Source of the DNA: Dryas octopetala
Taxonomy: Eukaryota > Streptophyta > Magnoliopsida > Rosales > Rosaceae
DNA: 64,000 nt
Assembly: GCA_963921425.1 (NCBI GenBank)
Contig: OY992835.1
Location: 18,166,001 to 18,230,000, forward strand
Direction of reading: 5' to 3'
In this document: positions 1-10,674 of the stretch, in pieces
Numbering within the stretch: position 1 is the first letter of the stretch
Layout: each line of letters starts with the position of its first letter
Made by a program: the position numbers and the translations under genes
Notes under the pieces: generated by a model
Database searches by the model: none
Told to the model about the DNA's origin: nothing
Seen by the model: the letters and a program-made list of their open reading frames with translations, nothing else

Positions 1-242
1 CATTTTTTTCAAAAATACCTTTACTAAAACCTAACAAACAAACCTAACATATTAATGCTCTTTATACCCAATAACACACCCAATACTCAATGCCAATACA
101 TCATCACCCACCACCCAACACCACCACCCATTGCCTAATATATGAAAAATTTTATTTTTGGATTGCAATAGTTTGAATCATAGTTATTTAATGTTAAATT
201 TGAACATAAAGGGGAGAGTTTTGAATTTTTTTTTTTTTATTT

Positions 243-450
243 TGTTCGGAATTGGTTAACTGAACAAGTATAAGAATGTTCGGCGGCGCACAACCGAACG
301 ATTAGAAGGATGTTCAGTTAGCAACCACCGAACACCTTTTTTTTTAAGTTTTTTAGAGGTGTTCGGTAGTTTATGGCCGAATAGATAACACTATGTTCGG
401 TGCTTTATTACCGAACAACTCATAACATGTTCGGCACAGCCGAACATGTT
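243..450. repeat. Array of six short hairpins with GTTCGG/CCGAAC stems
   Basis: Six successive inverted repeats share the stem GTTCGG...CCGAAC (with one or two mismatches in some) and differ in loop length and sequence. The last one, 424-450, is a perfect hairpin with 12-bp arms (AACATGTTCGGC / GCCGAACATGTT) and a 3-nt loop. The surrounding DNA is AT-rich and holds no credible ORF. The array may be the subterminal part of a DNA transposon, but no terminal repeats or target duplication were found. Confidence 0.6.
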
Positions 451-1611
451 GTGATTTCAGTTTTTGAAAATAAGCATTTAGTTTATTAAAAATTTAAAAC
501 TTAAAGGAATGATGAAAATACTTCATTTAAAGAATCCCAAACCACAATTTAACCATCCATTCGTCAATATTAAACTTGTTTCAATCAATATCAAGAGTTT
601 TATAGTGTGTTTAGGGTTTTGACAAAAAGTTGAAATGCGATGTGAGTAGAAAATTGATGTTGGATATTGAGAAATGTTGGATATAGGTTCAAGTTAATTA
701 AATTTGATTTGAATTAAATTTTTAATTTTTTGAAGGTTAATTTAGGAAAATTATATTTTTATTAAAGTATTGGGGATGAAAATAAAAAAGTTAGGTCCGA
801 ATAGTAGCATCCAAAGACCTTTTGTAAAAATCTATGATGTGATATGTATCTCTTTTTTCCTTAACAAGATATAGCGTGAGAGAGTCTGCAGGGATAGAGA
901 TATATTATGAAGATGAAGATCATGACTGTTGTGAGTGGCCTTATCCATAAAAGCCAAAAAGAGTATGGAAGAGCATCATACAAAAACCAACAAACAAAAC
1001 TTGTTCTTTTCCTAATTTGTACATCCCATTCCCATCCCAACCCCAACAGCTTTTTGATTTTCAATACTTCCACGCATTTCCAGGGACCCTAATCTTTCCA
1101 ATGCAGGTGTACCATCTGATTTGAAGCCAAGTTCTAGATTCATGCTAATCTGTCTCTCCTTCACATTTACTTCATCATGACTTTGCTGTTGTGTGTATGT
1201 ATGCAATTCTCTTTTCTTCTGTTTTCGGCCAAGTATGTTGCCTAGAGACAACTATTAACGAAAAGGGGAGGCTAGCTCTGCAACTATTCACAATACAGAC
1301 CCCTATAAGTTCAATAGACCCACTTGAGTCACCTTTTTTATCATGTGTATGACACTTTGAATAAACCAAACCTTGATACTATTAGTAGGCAACCCTGCTA
1401 ATTTTTAGATATTATCTCCAACTTAATTATTCATATCCAAAAAATTAAGTATATATAAATTCTAAATCGATGATGTGTGAAATTTTATCTTAAAAGACCT
1501 CTAATAGTGGAACACTCAACTTATAATTTCATACTTCTAATCTGTATTGAGCCAATCAATCAACCGGACAGCTCCCTTGTTGAAAAAGGGGCAATAGAAT
1601 TGCAATGAAGC
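451..1611. other. Non-coding spacer upstream of the first lipase gene
   Basis: No convincing gene is present. Short ORFs on both strands lack homology that I recognise. The stretch around 985-1115 closely resembles 5565-5650 (shared block with AACAAACAAAACTTGTT and TTCAATACTTCCACGCATTT), so the duplication that made the two lipase genes reached about 1 kb upstream of the start codon. Confidence 0.5.
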
Positions 1612-1699
1612 CTAGACTCCTCCCCATCCCTTCTTTTTGTAAAGGGTACATCTGCTAGACTCCTCCCCATCCCTTCTTTTTGTAAAGGGTACATCTGCT
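1612..1699. repeat. Perfect 43-bp tandem duplication
   Basis: A 43-bp unit (1612-1654) is repeated immediately and without mismatch (1655-1697). It lies about 340 bp before the lipase start and is absent from the corresponding region upstream of the second copy, so it arose after the gene duplication. Confidence 0.85.
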
Positions 1700-1887
1700 G
1701 CTCTGCATTGGGGGCGTGTAGGTAATTTCGTACTCAATCTAGGACAACTGTGACTCTACATGATGACAAATACGACACTCTTGGGAGTTTAACGACAAGT
1801 TGTTCAAAACCCACCAAAACACACACACACATGCAGAGACACTTGTAGAAGCAAAGCTGCAGCATGCAGCTATCTGCTATATATGCA

Positions 1888-1962
1888 CACGTAACACCCT
1901 TAACCATCCTTGCTTTCTTGTGTTGTATTAAATTTGTTCTCCAAAACCAATGAATAAATACC
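1888..1962 (+). promoter_or_regulatory. Putative core promoter of first lipase gene
   Basis: A CACGTAAC block (1888-1895, resembling an ACGT-core/ABRE-like site) is followed by an AATAAATACCCC block near 1953. Both occur in the same order before the second copy (6514-6521 and 6545-6554), so they have been retained since the duplication. Their regulatory function is inferred from conservation and position only. Confidence 0.35.
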
Positions 1963-2034
1963 CCATTAATTAATTTGTCTCAGCCAGTATCAAGCATTAA
2001 GGTACGTTCTCTGTGTGCCATAAAATAATTCAAT

Positions 2035-4893
2035 ATGGCTGCCTTTACCAAGTCCCAAGAGAACCACCACAACCCTGAAGTTGATGATGACGATGAGGGT
2101 GATTATGACAATGAGTTCAGGTACCTGATCGTACGGCCAGAGAAGGGAGGGCTCAGGGACCTGTTTAGGTACTCAGTGTTGGGAGACATAGGCAGTGGGG
2201 CTCTTTTCCTGGAGAGCTCGGACCAGGGAGTGGTGGGTGGGGTAGCAGAGAACCATAGATGGGTCATAGTGGTCTCCATCATTGCCCGCAAAATCATAGC
2301 CCTTTTTGGGAAGCCTTTGGAGTGGACTGGCTACCTCCTTGACTTCCTCCTCAACCTCATCTCTCTCAATGGAGGCCTCTCTGGCTTGCTCTACAATCTG
2401 CTTCATGGTATATACGGCCCTCTTATTACTGTTAATTGTTCATGTTTATTATTGCAACCCATTTGCCAATTGCTTCATTAGTTGTTAGTTTTGTGTGGTT
2501 TAATGCTATATGCATACATATCATTATGTTCTGCGTGTATGTTGTTTGTGTTTATACCTCTTTCAGATTGTTTACACATATGTAGTGCTTTAAAACAATA
2601 GACTTGTTAGCATTCTCTTCATGGTGAATGGAAGTTACACACACAAATTGATGCTATTGGAATTATTTGCACATATCTTTCTATTCCGTATTTGTGCCTA
2701 CTAATATATGCATAGGACAAAGGGTTTTCTGTACAAAATTACCTTTTTCTTAATGAAAGGAATAAACTGCAGACTCTTTCTCCATTAATCATCCTGCCAG
2801 TGTGATTAGTTACTAAAATGGTGATTTGGGAAGCAGGAAATGTTGTGATACCGCAGAGGGGATCAGAGACTTTCATAAGCACAATTGGTCAGTTAGATGG
2901 GCGGATAGACCTCTACAAGGGTGAAAGATTAGCAGAACACATAGTTGCTGCTGTTTCTGAGGAAGCAAGCATAAAATCAGAACTTGGTAACCGGGCTCTT
3001 ATGGACCTCTGTATCATGGCTTCTAAGTTGGCATATGAGAATGCCGAAGTAGTTAGAAATATCGTGGTTGACCATTGGAAGGCAAGCGATTCTATTCTTG
3101 TTCTGTTCCATCTTTATTTTTGGTTTTCTTAATGAAATAATGGATTTGATTCAGTTAATCTCATAAATACTAACTAGTTTAGTTTTTTACTTTCAATGAA
3201 AGTAGATGCACTTTGTGGACTTCTACAATTGCTGGAATGGTAAGAATTACATTTTGAATATGGCTTTTGGTCATCAAAAATATCAAAGTGATAAGGTTTA
3301 CATGTCCAATTAATTTTTCTTCTCCTTTTTTGGATGATTATTTGATAGATTTCCAAAAGCAGATGTCCACCCAAGTGTTCATACTTTGTGACAAGCCTAA
3401 AGATGCAAATTTGATATTGATCAGCTTCAGGGGCACCGAACCTTTTGATGCCGATGATTGGAGTACTGATTTTGACTACTCTTGGTATGAAATTTCCAAA
3501 TTGGGTAAGGTACACATGGGATTCTTAGAAGCCTTAGGCTTGGGCAGTAGAACTGATCTTGTAACCTGCCACAATCACCTTCAAGTGAAACACAAAAACT
3601 TTAGCCCTGCAAATGGTGTTGGTGTTAGCAAAAGACCTTCAGAAAGCACCAAATCATTATTCTCAAACACTGATTCTGACATGAAACAAGGTGGATGGGA
3701 TCAGTCTTCTTACTCTGGGGTGCCTACTACTGCTAGCAACAAGATGGTTCCACCAGAAATGGTGGAGAAGTCTGCATACTATGCGGTGAGAAGAAAGCTC
3801 AAGAGCTTACTAAAGGAGCACAAAAATGCAAAATTCATAGTTACTGGGCATAGCCTAGGTGGGGCACTTGCCATATTGTTCCCATCAGTTCTGGTGTTGC
3901 ATGAGGAGATGAATGTGATTCAAAGGTTGTTGGGTGTGTACACATTTGGACAGCCCAGGATAGGGAATAGGCAGCTGGGGAGGTACCTGGAAGCCCATTT
4001 GGATAGTCCAGTCCCGAAGTACTTCAGGGTTGTCTACTGCAATGATCTTGTGCCCAGGTTGCCTTATGATAACAAAACCTTCTTGTATAAGCATTTTGGG
4101 GTGTGTCTTTACTATGACAGTCGATACATTGAACAAGTATGTATTCGACTCTTTCGTTCTAAACTTTGTTTACTTTTATATTTGCCTTACTATTTATTGT
4201 CATATTGAATCCTGTTCAATTAATGTTCTGTAAGCTAGTATCCCAAATAATGGATTTGGACCATTCTATTCACCAGTTCCTTATTGATATGGAAGGCCAC
4301 TACATTACACATTACACATGCAGCATGCTAATGCTTATTAAAATTGGCACAACAGGGTGTTGTTGTTTGGTTCATGATCTTTGTCAATCTTTCAAACTGT
4401 AAATTGGGTCATTGGGGTCATATTAATAGGACGGTATTATACAGCATAATAGTTCAATATTGCAGGGGCTAGAGTTGTTAAGAAGTTGTGGATGAGGGAA
4501 TGCATGTCCGTTGTGGGTTTGATGTCCTTTCAAGGCTTGAATGAATCTTTAGTTAACTTTTTAAGTTTCTTCTTCTTCTAGCTAGTACTGACTACTGAGT
4601 TATCTTCTTCTTTGACATATGCCTATTTGAAGACAATGGAGGAGGAGCCAAACAGAAACTTCCTTGAAATGAGATATCTGATACCATTATATTTTAATGC
4701 TGTTTGGGAGCTAATAAGAAGTTTAACAATGGGCTACACTTATGGGCCAGAGTACAAAGAAGGATGGTTCTCCATTCTGCTAAGGATGATAGGACTTGCG
4801 CTTCCTGGTATCTCAGCACATTCACCTACAAATTACGTCAATTCCATGAGACTTGGAAAGGAGCGCATCATTCGGAGGTCCTCTTTCTCTTAA
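2035..4893 (+). CDS. OBL1-like: Class-3 triacylglycerol lipase, oil-body lipase 1 (OBL1)-like
   Basis: Five exons: 2035-2407, 2837-3081, 3206-3239, 3349-4136 and 4633-4893; frames close to give 566 aa. An acidic N-terminus leads into a YLIVRPEKGG block typical of plant OBL-type lipases. A hydrophobic segment (about residues 85-125) probably anchors the enzyme to lipid bodies or membrane. The alpha/beta-hydrolase core follows: FRGTEPF (oxyanion region), the nucleophile elbow TGHSLGGALA, the Asp motif CNDLVPRLPYD (GAT at 4044-4046) and a downstream YKHFGV His. The family hydrolyses triacylglycerols, with roles in seed or pollen oil mobilisation. Intron 2 has a GC donor (AAG|GCAAGC). The start is the first ATG, with a duplicate-conserved leader. 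A conserved block at 4466-4560 (preceded by TTGCAG) lies in the last intron and cannot be read in frame in both copies, so I left it out. Confidence 0.9.
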
Positions 4894-6513
4894 AGTCTCT
4901 CTTTCAAGTAATGCTTGATTGCAGTCATCAAATCATGAGGTCAAGTTACTTGAACACATTCAGCGTTGGGTCATGTGATATGTAATATGATATTGGCTTG
5001 TTATTGTCCAAGTAATGTGCATTGTCAAGCTGTTTTCTATAGTCAAATTCATTAAAAAAGAGAGAGTTAAATTCTTGTTGTGGGTGCGGGATAAGTGTTC
5101 TACTAGTATAGTTTGAATGGAATGAGGATTATTAACCACTATATATATATATATATGATTAGTATTGAAGAGGCATGTTGTATATGCTGAACAATAATGC
5201 TAGGGGACACCGCATTTTGGTACCATATTGTGTACCACCATCGAATAGAGGTAGAACCTACTTGTATTAGTGAGTTACACCTCTATTAGAGAGGTGGTAC
5301 ACAACGTGGTACCAAAATGTGGTCTCCCTAACATACTCTCTAAATGTGTAACAAAGCGATTTCCATGAAGGCATCTTTGTATTGTTGTGTCAGAAACCAG
5401 CTAGCTAGTTTTTCTACTGCTAACATGGACAACAATGTCATTACCAAGAGACTGATGAAAGAGTGATGGTCTCGGAGATATTAGAACCGGACGACTGTGG
5501 TCTTGTCCTTAACATGAAAAAAAGGGTTTGGAGACAGCATCATACCACATGATTTATGTCCCAAAACCAACAAACAAAACTTGTTATTTTCCTTTTCGGC
5601 TTTCAATACTTCCACGCATTTCCAGGTATCCTAATCTTTCAATCTGTACATTGGTACTATTTGATTTAAGATTTTGTTTTCACTAGAAAAATGAACTGGT
5701 GACTGTATGACAAATATTTTCTTGATTTAAAAGCCAAGTTTTAGAGGGTTAAAAATATAAATGAATTAGAATTGAGTAGAGACGACAATTAACAAAAAGA
5801 AGAAGGCTCTACAACATTCACAATGCCTGCACTTCACGTAATCACATTTACTTGGTGTCGAACTTAATTCTCTGGTGGTTGATAAGTTTGCTGTTGTTGC
5901 TTTTTATGCCATTCTCTTTTCTCCTGTTTTGGGTTAAGAATGTTAAGTAAAGACAACAATTAACAAAAAGAAAGCCCTCAACAACAAATAACAAGCAAAA
6001 AAAGTTGCACATAATCTACTTGTAGCTTATATAGTTTTCTCAGTTAAAAATGGAGAAGCAATAGCCAATTAGCCAAATATTCTCAGCCATTTGGATTGAA
6101 ACTTGAAAGCTAATCATTTGAGTTAATTACTCGATATAACTCCGTATTGCTATAAGGAGGTGCTCACATGAATAATGAGACCAATCACCCGTGGCATGGC
6201 TGGTTAGAAAAGAGGTCTAATATGCGGATTTAGATTCTCTGCTCTACTTATTTTCAGGTTGAGGATAATTGTTTTTAGGTTTTAGCCTTTTAGGTTGAGG
6301 ATGTAACGCCAGTGGTGACACCTATACTACAATTGTGGCACAATGATGACGAAGACCCCACCTTATTGGAAGTACAACAAGAAGTTTTTATACCCCTCCA
6401 AAACACACACATGCATACAGACAGACAAGCAGAAGCAGTGCACTTGCACCCTCCAGACTCCAGAGCTTGCCTTGCCGCTATGCATTATGCACCCTGGAGC
6501 TTGCTGCTGTGCC
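4894..6513. other. Spacer between tandem lipase copies
   Basis: Holds the 3' flank of the first lipase, a (TA)n run near 5139-5157, a MITE (5203-5328) and the duplicated upstream region of the second copy (from about 5565). No independent gene was seen. Confidence 0.5.
5203..5328. mobile_element. 126-bp foldback MITE, TA target duplication
   Basis: Terminal inverted repeats run GGGGACACCGCATTTTGGTA... against ...TACCAAAATGTGGTCTCCC, extend over at least 40 bp and are bordered by TA on both sides (5201-5202, 5329-5330). The structure is that of a Tc1/mariner-like (Stowaway-type) MITE, although the TA is too short to be decisive. It sits about 300 bp after the first lipase stop and is absent after the second copy. 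Confidence 0.75.
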
Positions 6514-6554
6514 CACGTAACAGCCTTAGCCCTTAGCCAATGTGTAAATACCCC
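6514..6554 (+). promoter_or_regulatory. Putative core promoter of second lipase copy
   Basis: CACGTAAC (6514-6521) and TAAATACCCC correspond to the conserved blocks before the first lipase. Transcription may persist even though the coding region is broken. Confidence 0.3.
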
Positions 6555-6594
6555 ATTCATTTCTCACTTCCAGTGTGTGCCATAAAACAAATCA

Positions 6595-9500
6595 ATGGCT
6601 ACTAAGTCCCAAGAGAACCACAGCAATGGAGTTGATGTTGATGATGATGATGATGATGATGATGATGAGTTCAGCTACCTGTTCTTAAGGCCAGAGAAGG
6701 GAGGCCTCTGGGACTTGTTTTGGTACGCAGTGTTGGGAGACATAGGCAGTGGAGTTCGGTTCCTGGAGAGCTCGGACGAGGGACTGGTGGGTGAGGTGGC
6801 AGAGGAGCATAGATGGGGCATAGTGGTCACCATAATTATCCGCAAAATCATAGCCCTCTTTGCTGAGCCCATCAGATGGACTGGCTACCTCCTTGACTTC
6901 CTCCTCAACCTCATCTCTCACAATGGAAACCTCTTTGGCCTACTCTACAATCTGATTCATGGTATACACAAACATACTCTTATGACTATTTCTGCTCAGG
7001 AATCATCCACACTTGACCTTCACGAGTTCCTATACAAGAATCCTTTATGCTAATCTTATATAGGAAGATTGTCTGGACAGAATACTATACGGAATCCGGA
7101 ATCCTATTTGGGAATTATTTACACATAAAAACTTTCTTATATAGAATTAACATAAAAGATTCCCGTATAGCATCTTGTCCGGACCAATTGCGGATGACCT
7201 GGCTGTGGATACGAGAATCACCCTATCACTGCTACCCATTTACCATTGTCTTCATATTTTGTCATTTTTGTGAGCTTTAATGCTATATGCATACTTATCA
7301 TTATGTTTCCGATGTCAATTGTTTGTTCTTAGTTTCTTACCACTCTGTCAGTTTGCTTTTACTTGGAGATTAACTCATATGTATACATTAAAACATTGGC
7401 AAACTATTCATTAATTGATGTATTCCTTAACTTGTTAGCCATTTCTCTGCATGGTGAATGCAATTTATCGTTTACTAAGGGGCAGAAGTAATGAAGTTCA
7501 GGCATGCAACACAAATTAATGCTATTGGAATTATTTGCACATGTTATTCTACTCATAATTTGTGCCTACCTTCTTGCCAAGGACAAAGGGTTGTCTATAC
7601 TATTTCATCTTTAAGAAGTAAAAAAGAAAATACTGCAGACTGTTTGTATCTCCATTATTCCTAACAGTGTAATTAGTTACTATAATGGTGATTGGGGGAG
7701 CAGGAGAAGTGGTTGTGCCGCAGAGGGGCACGGAGACTTTCATAACTACAATGGGTCATGTAGATGGGCGGATGGACCTCTACAATGGCGAACGCATAGC
7801 AGAAGACATAGTTGCTTCTGTTTCTGAAGAGACAAGCATAATATCAGAAATAGGGAACCCTGCTCTTATGGACCTCTGTATCATGGCTTCCAAGTTAGCA
7901 TATGAGAATGCCAAAGTCATTAGAAAAATGGTGGTTGAAAATTGGAAGGCAAGCTATTCCATTATTGTTCTGTTCTCTCTGTCTTTATTTTTTTCTTTGT
8001 TTGACAAAATACTGGATTCAATATACTTTCAGTTAATCGCAATAAATACTAACTAGTTTAGTTTTGAACTTTCACTGAAAGCAAATGCATTTTGTGGACT
8101 GCTACAATTGCTGGAATGGTAAGTACATTTTGAACATGACTTTTGGTCATAAAAAATTTCAAAGTTGTAAGCTTTATAAGTCCAATTAATTTTTCTTCTC
8201 CTATATTGGGTGATTATTTGATAGATTTCCGAAAGGAGATGTCCACCCAAGTGTTCATACTTTGCGACAAGCCTAATGATGCAAATTTGATATAGATCAG
8301 CTTCAGGGGCAGAGAACCTCTTTATGCCAATGTTTGGAGTACTGATTTTGACTACTCTTGGTATGAAAATCCCAAATTGGGTAAATTACACATGGGATTC
8401 CTAGAAGCCCTAGGCTTGGGCAATAGAACTAATGCTGTAACCTACCACAATCACCTTCAAGTGAAACACAAAAGAGTCACCCCTGCAAATGGTGTTGATG
8501 TTAGCGAAAGACCTTCAGAAGGCACCAAAGCATTATCCTCAAACACTGATTCTGACAAGAAAAAAGATGGATGGGATCAGTCTTCTAACTCTGAGGTGCC
8601 TACTGCTCCTAGCAACAAGATAGTTCCACCAGAGATGGTGGAGATGTCTGCATACTATGTTGTAAGAAGAAAGCTCAAGAGCTTACTAGAGGAGCACAAA
8701 AATGCAAAATTTGTAGTTACTGGGCATAGCCTAGGTGGGGCACTTACCATATTGTTCCCATCAGTGCTGGTATTGCATGAGGAGATGAAGGTGATGCAAA
8801 AATTGTTGGGTGTATACACATTTGGACAGCCAAGGGTAGGGGATAGGCAGCTGGGTATGCACATGAAAACCCATTTGGATAATCCGATCCCTAAGTACTT
8901 CAGGATTGTCTACTGCAATAATATTGTGCCCAGGTTGCCTTATGATGGCAAAACCTTGATGTATAAGCATTTTGGGGTGTGTCTTTACTATGACAGCCAA
9001 TACATTGAACAAGTATGTATTCGAGCCTTTGATTATTCATTTTGTTTAATTTTATTTTTGCCTTGAATCCTGTTCACTTTAGTGTTCTGTAAACTAGTTG
9101 CCATAATAAGGAATTTGGACCATTCTATCCTGCAGCTATGGAAGGTCACTACATTACACATGCATCATGCTTATTAGAATGGTATAGTAGGAAGTTTCTG
9201 TTTGGTTAACTCAGAATCTTTGTCAATACTCCAAACTGTAAATTGATTCATTGGGGGCATATTGGTATGAGGGTATTGTAAAGAATAATAGTTCATTGCA
9301 GGGGCTAGAATTGTTAAGAATGTTGTGGACGAGGGAGTGTATGTCCATTGTGGGTTTGATGCCTTTTCAGGGCCTGAATGAACCTTTAGTTGACCTTTTT
9401 AAGTTTCATCTTCTTCTAGTACTGAGTTGTTTTCTTCTCTGACTTGTGCATATTTATAGAAAATGGAGGAGGAGCCAATCAGCAATTACTTTGGAATGAG

Positions 9501-9738
9501 ATATCTGATACCAGAATATCTGAATGCTGTTTGGGAGCTAATAAGAAGTTTAACAATGGGCTACACACATGGACCAGAGTATAAAGAGGGATGGTTGTCC
9601 ATTTTGACAAGGATGATAGGACTTATGCTTCCTGGTATCTCAGCACATTGCTTTACAGATTACATCAATTCCGTGAGGCTTGGGAAAGAGCGAACCATTC
9701 GGACTAGATTGCCGTCATCAAGTCATGAGGTCAAGTAA
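6595..9738 (+). pseudogene. OBL1-like: Second OBL1-like lipase copy, disabled
   Basis: Tandem duplicate of the gene at 2035 with the same exon plan: 6595-6961, 7704-7948, 8082-8118, 8225-9012 and 9460-9738. Three lesions are visible. (a) Codon TTG of the intact copy is TAG here (8293-8295), in frame, just before the oxyanion block, which also reads FRGRE instead of FRGTE. (b) The catalytic Asp codon GAT is AAT (8920-8922; CNNIVPRLP). (c) The intron-2 acceptor GTAG has become GCAA, so the nearest AG adds one codon. The Ser elbow TGHSLGGAL is intact and the exons are otherwise well preserved, so inactivation is recent or the locus makes a truncated protein. The GC donor of intron 2 is kept. A sequencing error at the TAG alone would not explain the Asp change. 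Confidence 0.8.
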
Positions 9739-10160
9739 TTTGAATTACTTCAGCCTTGGGTCATATGATAATCTTTCCTTGGTGCATTGGCTTTGCATAC
9801 CATAGGTAGTATTGCACCTATTGTGTCTATTGTTTTTGGTTTAACTTTGATTTTGTTGTTAAAAAGAATGCACAAAAACAGATCTATTTAGATGCTGTGT
9901 AAAACACAAAGAATAATTACTGTATCTGTGGAATGTCTAAATCTTTCAGTCCAAAGAAAGAGTAGAACTTTGAGTTACTATGTTTAGGAACTTCTTTTGG
10001 CCTAGAATATCACTCCAATTATGACATTCATGTCCCACCTCAATTTCATGTTGAATCTTTGACACGGTACAAAAAAAGAGCAAAGCAACAATTTCTTTTG
10101 TGGCTACAAAAATTCAATGTGTATTACAATTACAAAGCATAATATTAACTCCATTGGACC
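9739..10160. other. Spacer between convergent genes
   Basis: Probably contains the 3' UTR of the lipase copy (+) and of the gene ending at 10161 (-). No ORF or repeat of note. Confidence 0.4.
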
Positions 10161-10440
10161 CTATTCAATGCTTTTAGCAACATAGCGAAAAATGATTGCA
10201 AGAGCAAACCATATGAAGTACATAAAATCTGATAAAGAGAAAATTCCACTGTGACAGTTGGTTTTATTAGTTTGAAGTTGCCTAATTATTACACAAAGAC
10301 AGATGGTCCCCTTGTATATATGAAAAATTGCAACAAATCCTAGGCAATGCATTACTTACCTTTAGCACCCAAAGAATTGACAACATTACATAGATCACCT
10401 ATGCCATCCCCCAACAACTCTTGTAACCCAATGTCAATTG
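10161..10440 (-). CDS. 3' end of an unidentified protein with a hydrophobic C-terminal tail (partial)
   Basis: Two exons fit on the - strand: 10360-10440 and 10161-10228, joined across a 131-bp intron with clean GTAAGT...TTATCAG sites. The frame is continuous and ends at TAG (10161-10163). The translated end reads ...IDIGLQELLGDGIGD..., then ...AKDFMYFIWFALAIIF..., then ...RYVAKSIE, so the last about 20 residues form a likely membrane tail. It does not resemble the C-terminus of P-type ATPases, so it is probably a separate gene whose remainder lies in the N gap. The family is not recognised. The acceptor used for the first exon (AAAAG at 10441) has a weak pyrimidine tract. Confidence 0.5.
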
Positions 10441-10474
10441 CTTTTGCAGATACCCAACATCAATCATGTGATCA

Positions 10475-10674
10475 NNNNNNNNNNNNNNNNNNNNNNNNNN
10501 NNNNNNNNNNNNNNNNNNNNNNNNNNNNNNNNNNNNNNNNNNNNNNNNNNNNNNNNNNNNNNNNNNNNNNNNNNNNNNNNNNNNNNNNNNNNNNNNNNNN
10601 NNNNNNNNNNNNNNNNNNNNNNNNNNNNNNNNNNNNNNNNNNNNNNNNNNNNNNNNNNNNNNNNNNNNNNNNNN
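10475..10674. other. Assembly gap, exactly 200 N
   Basis: The second gap in the window is also exactly 200 N, so the length is probably a placeholder. The gap removes the last exon(s) of the ATPase to its right and the upstream exons of the gene to its left. Confidence 0.95.

Noticed and set aside
4466..4580. Possible extra exon in the last lipase intron (GARVVKKLWMRECMS-like reading)
   Set aside because: The equivalent stretch in copy 2 differs by a 1-nt indel, so no frame is shared; the protein aligns with the family without it.
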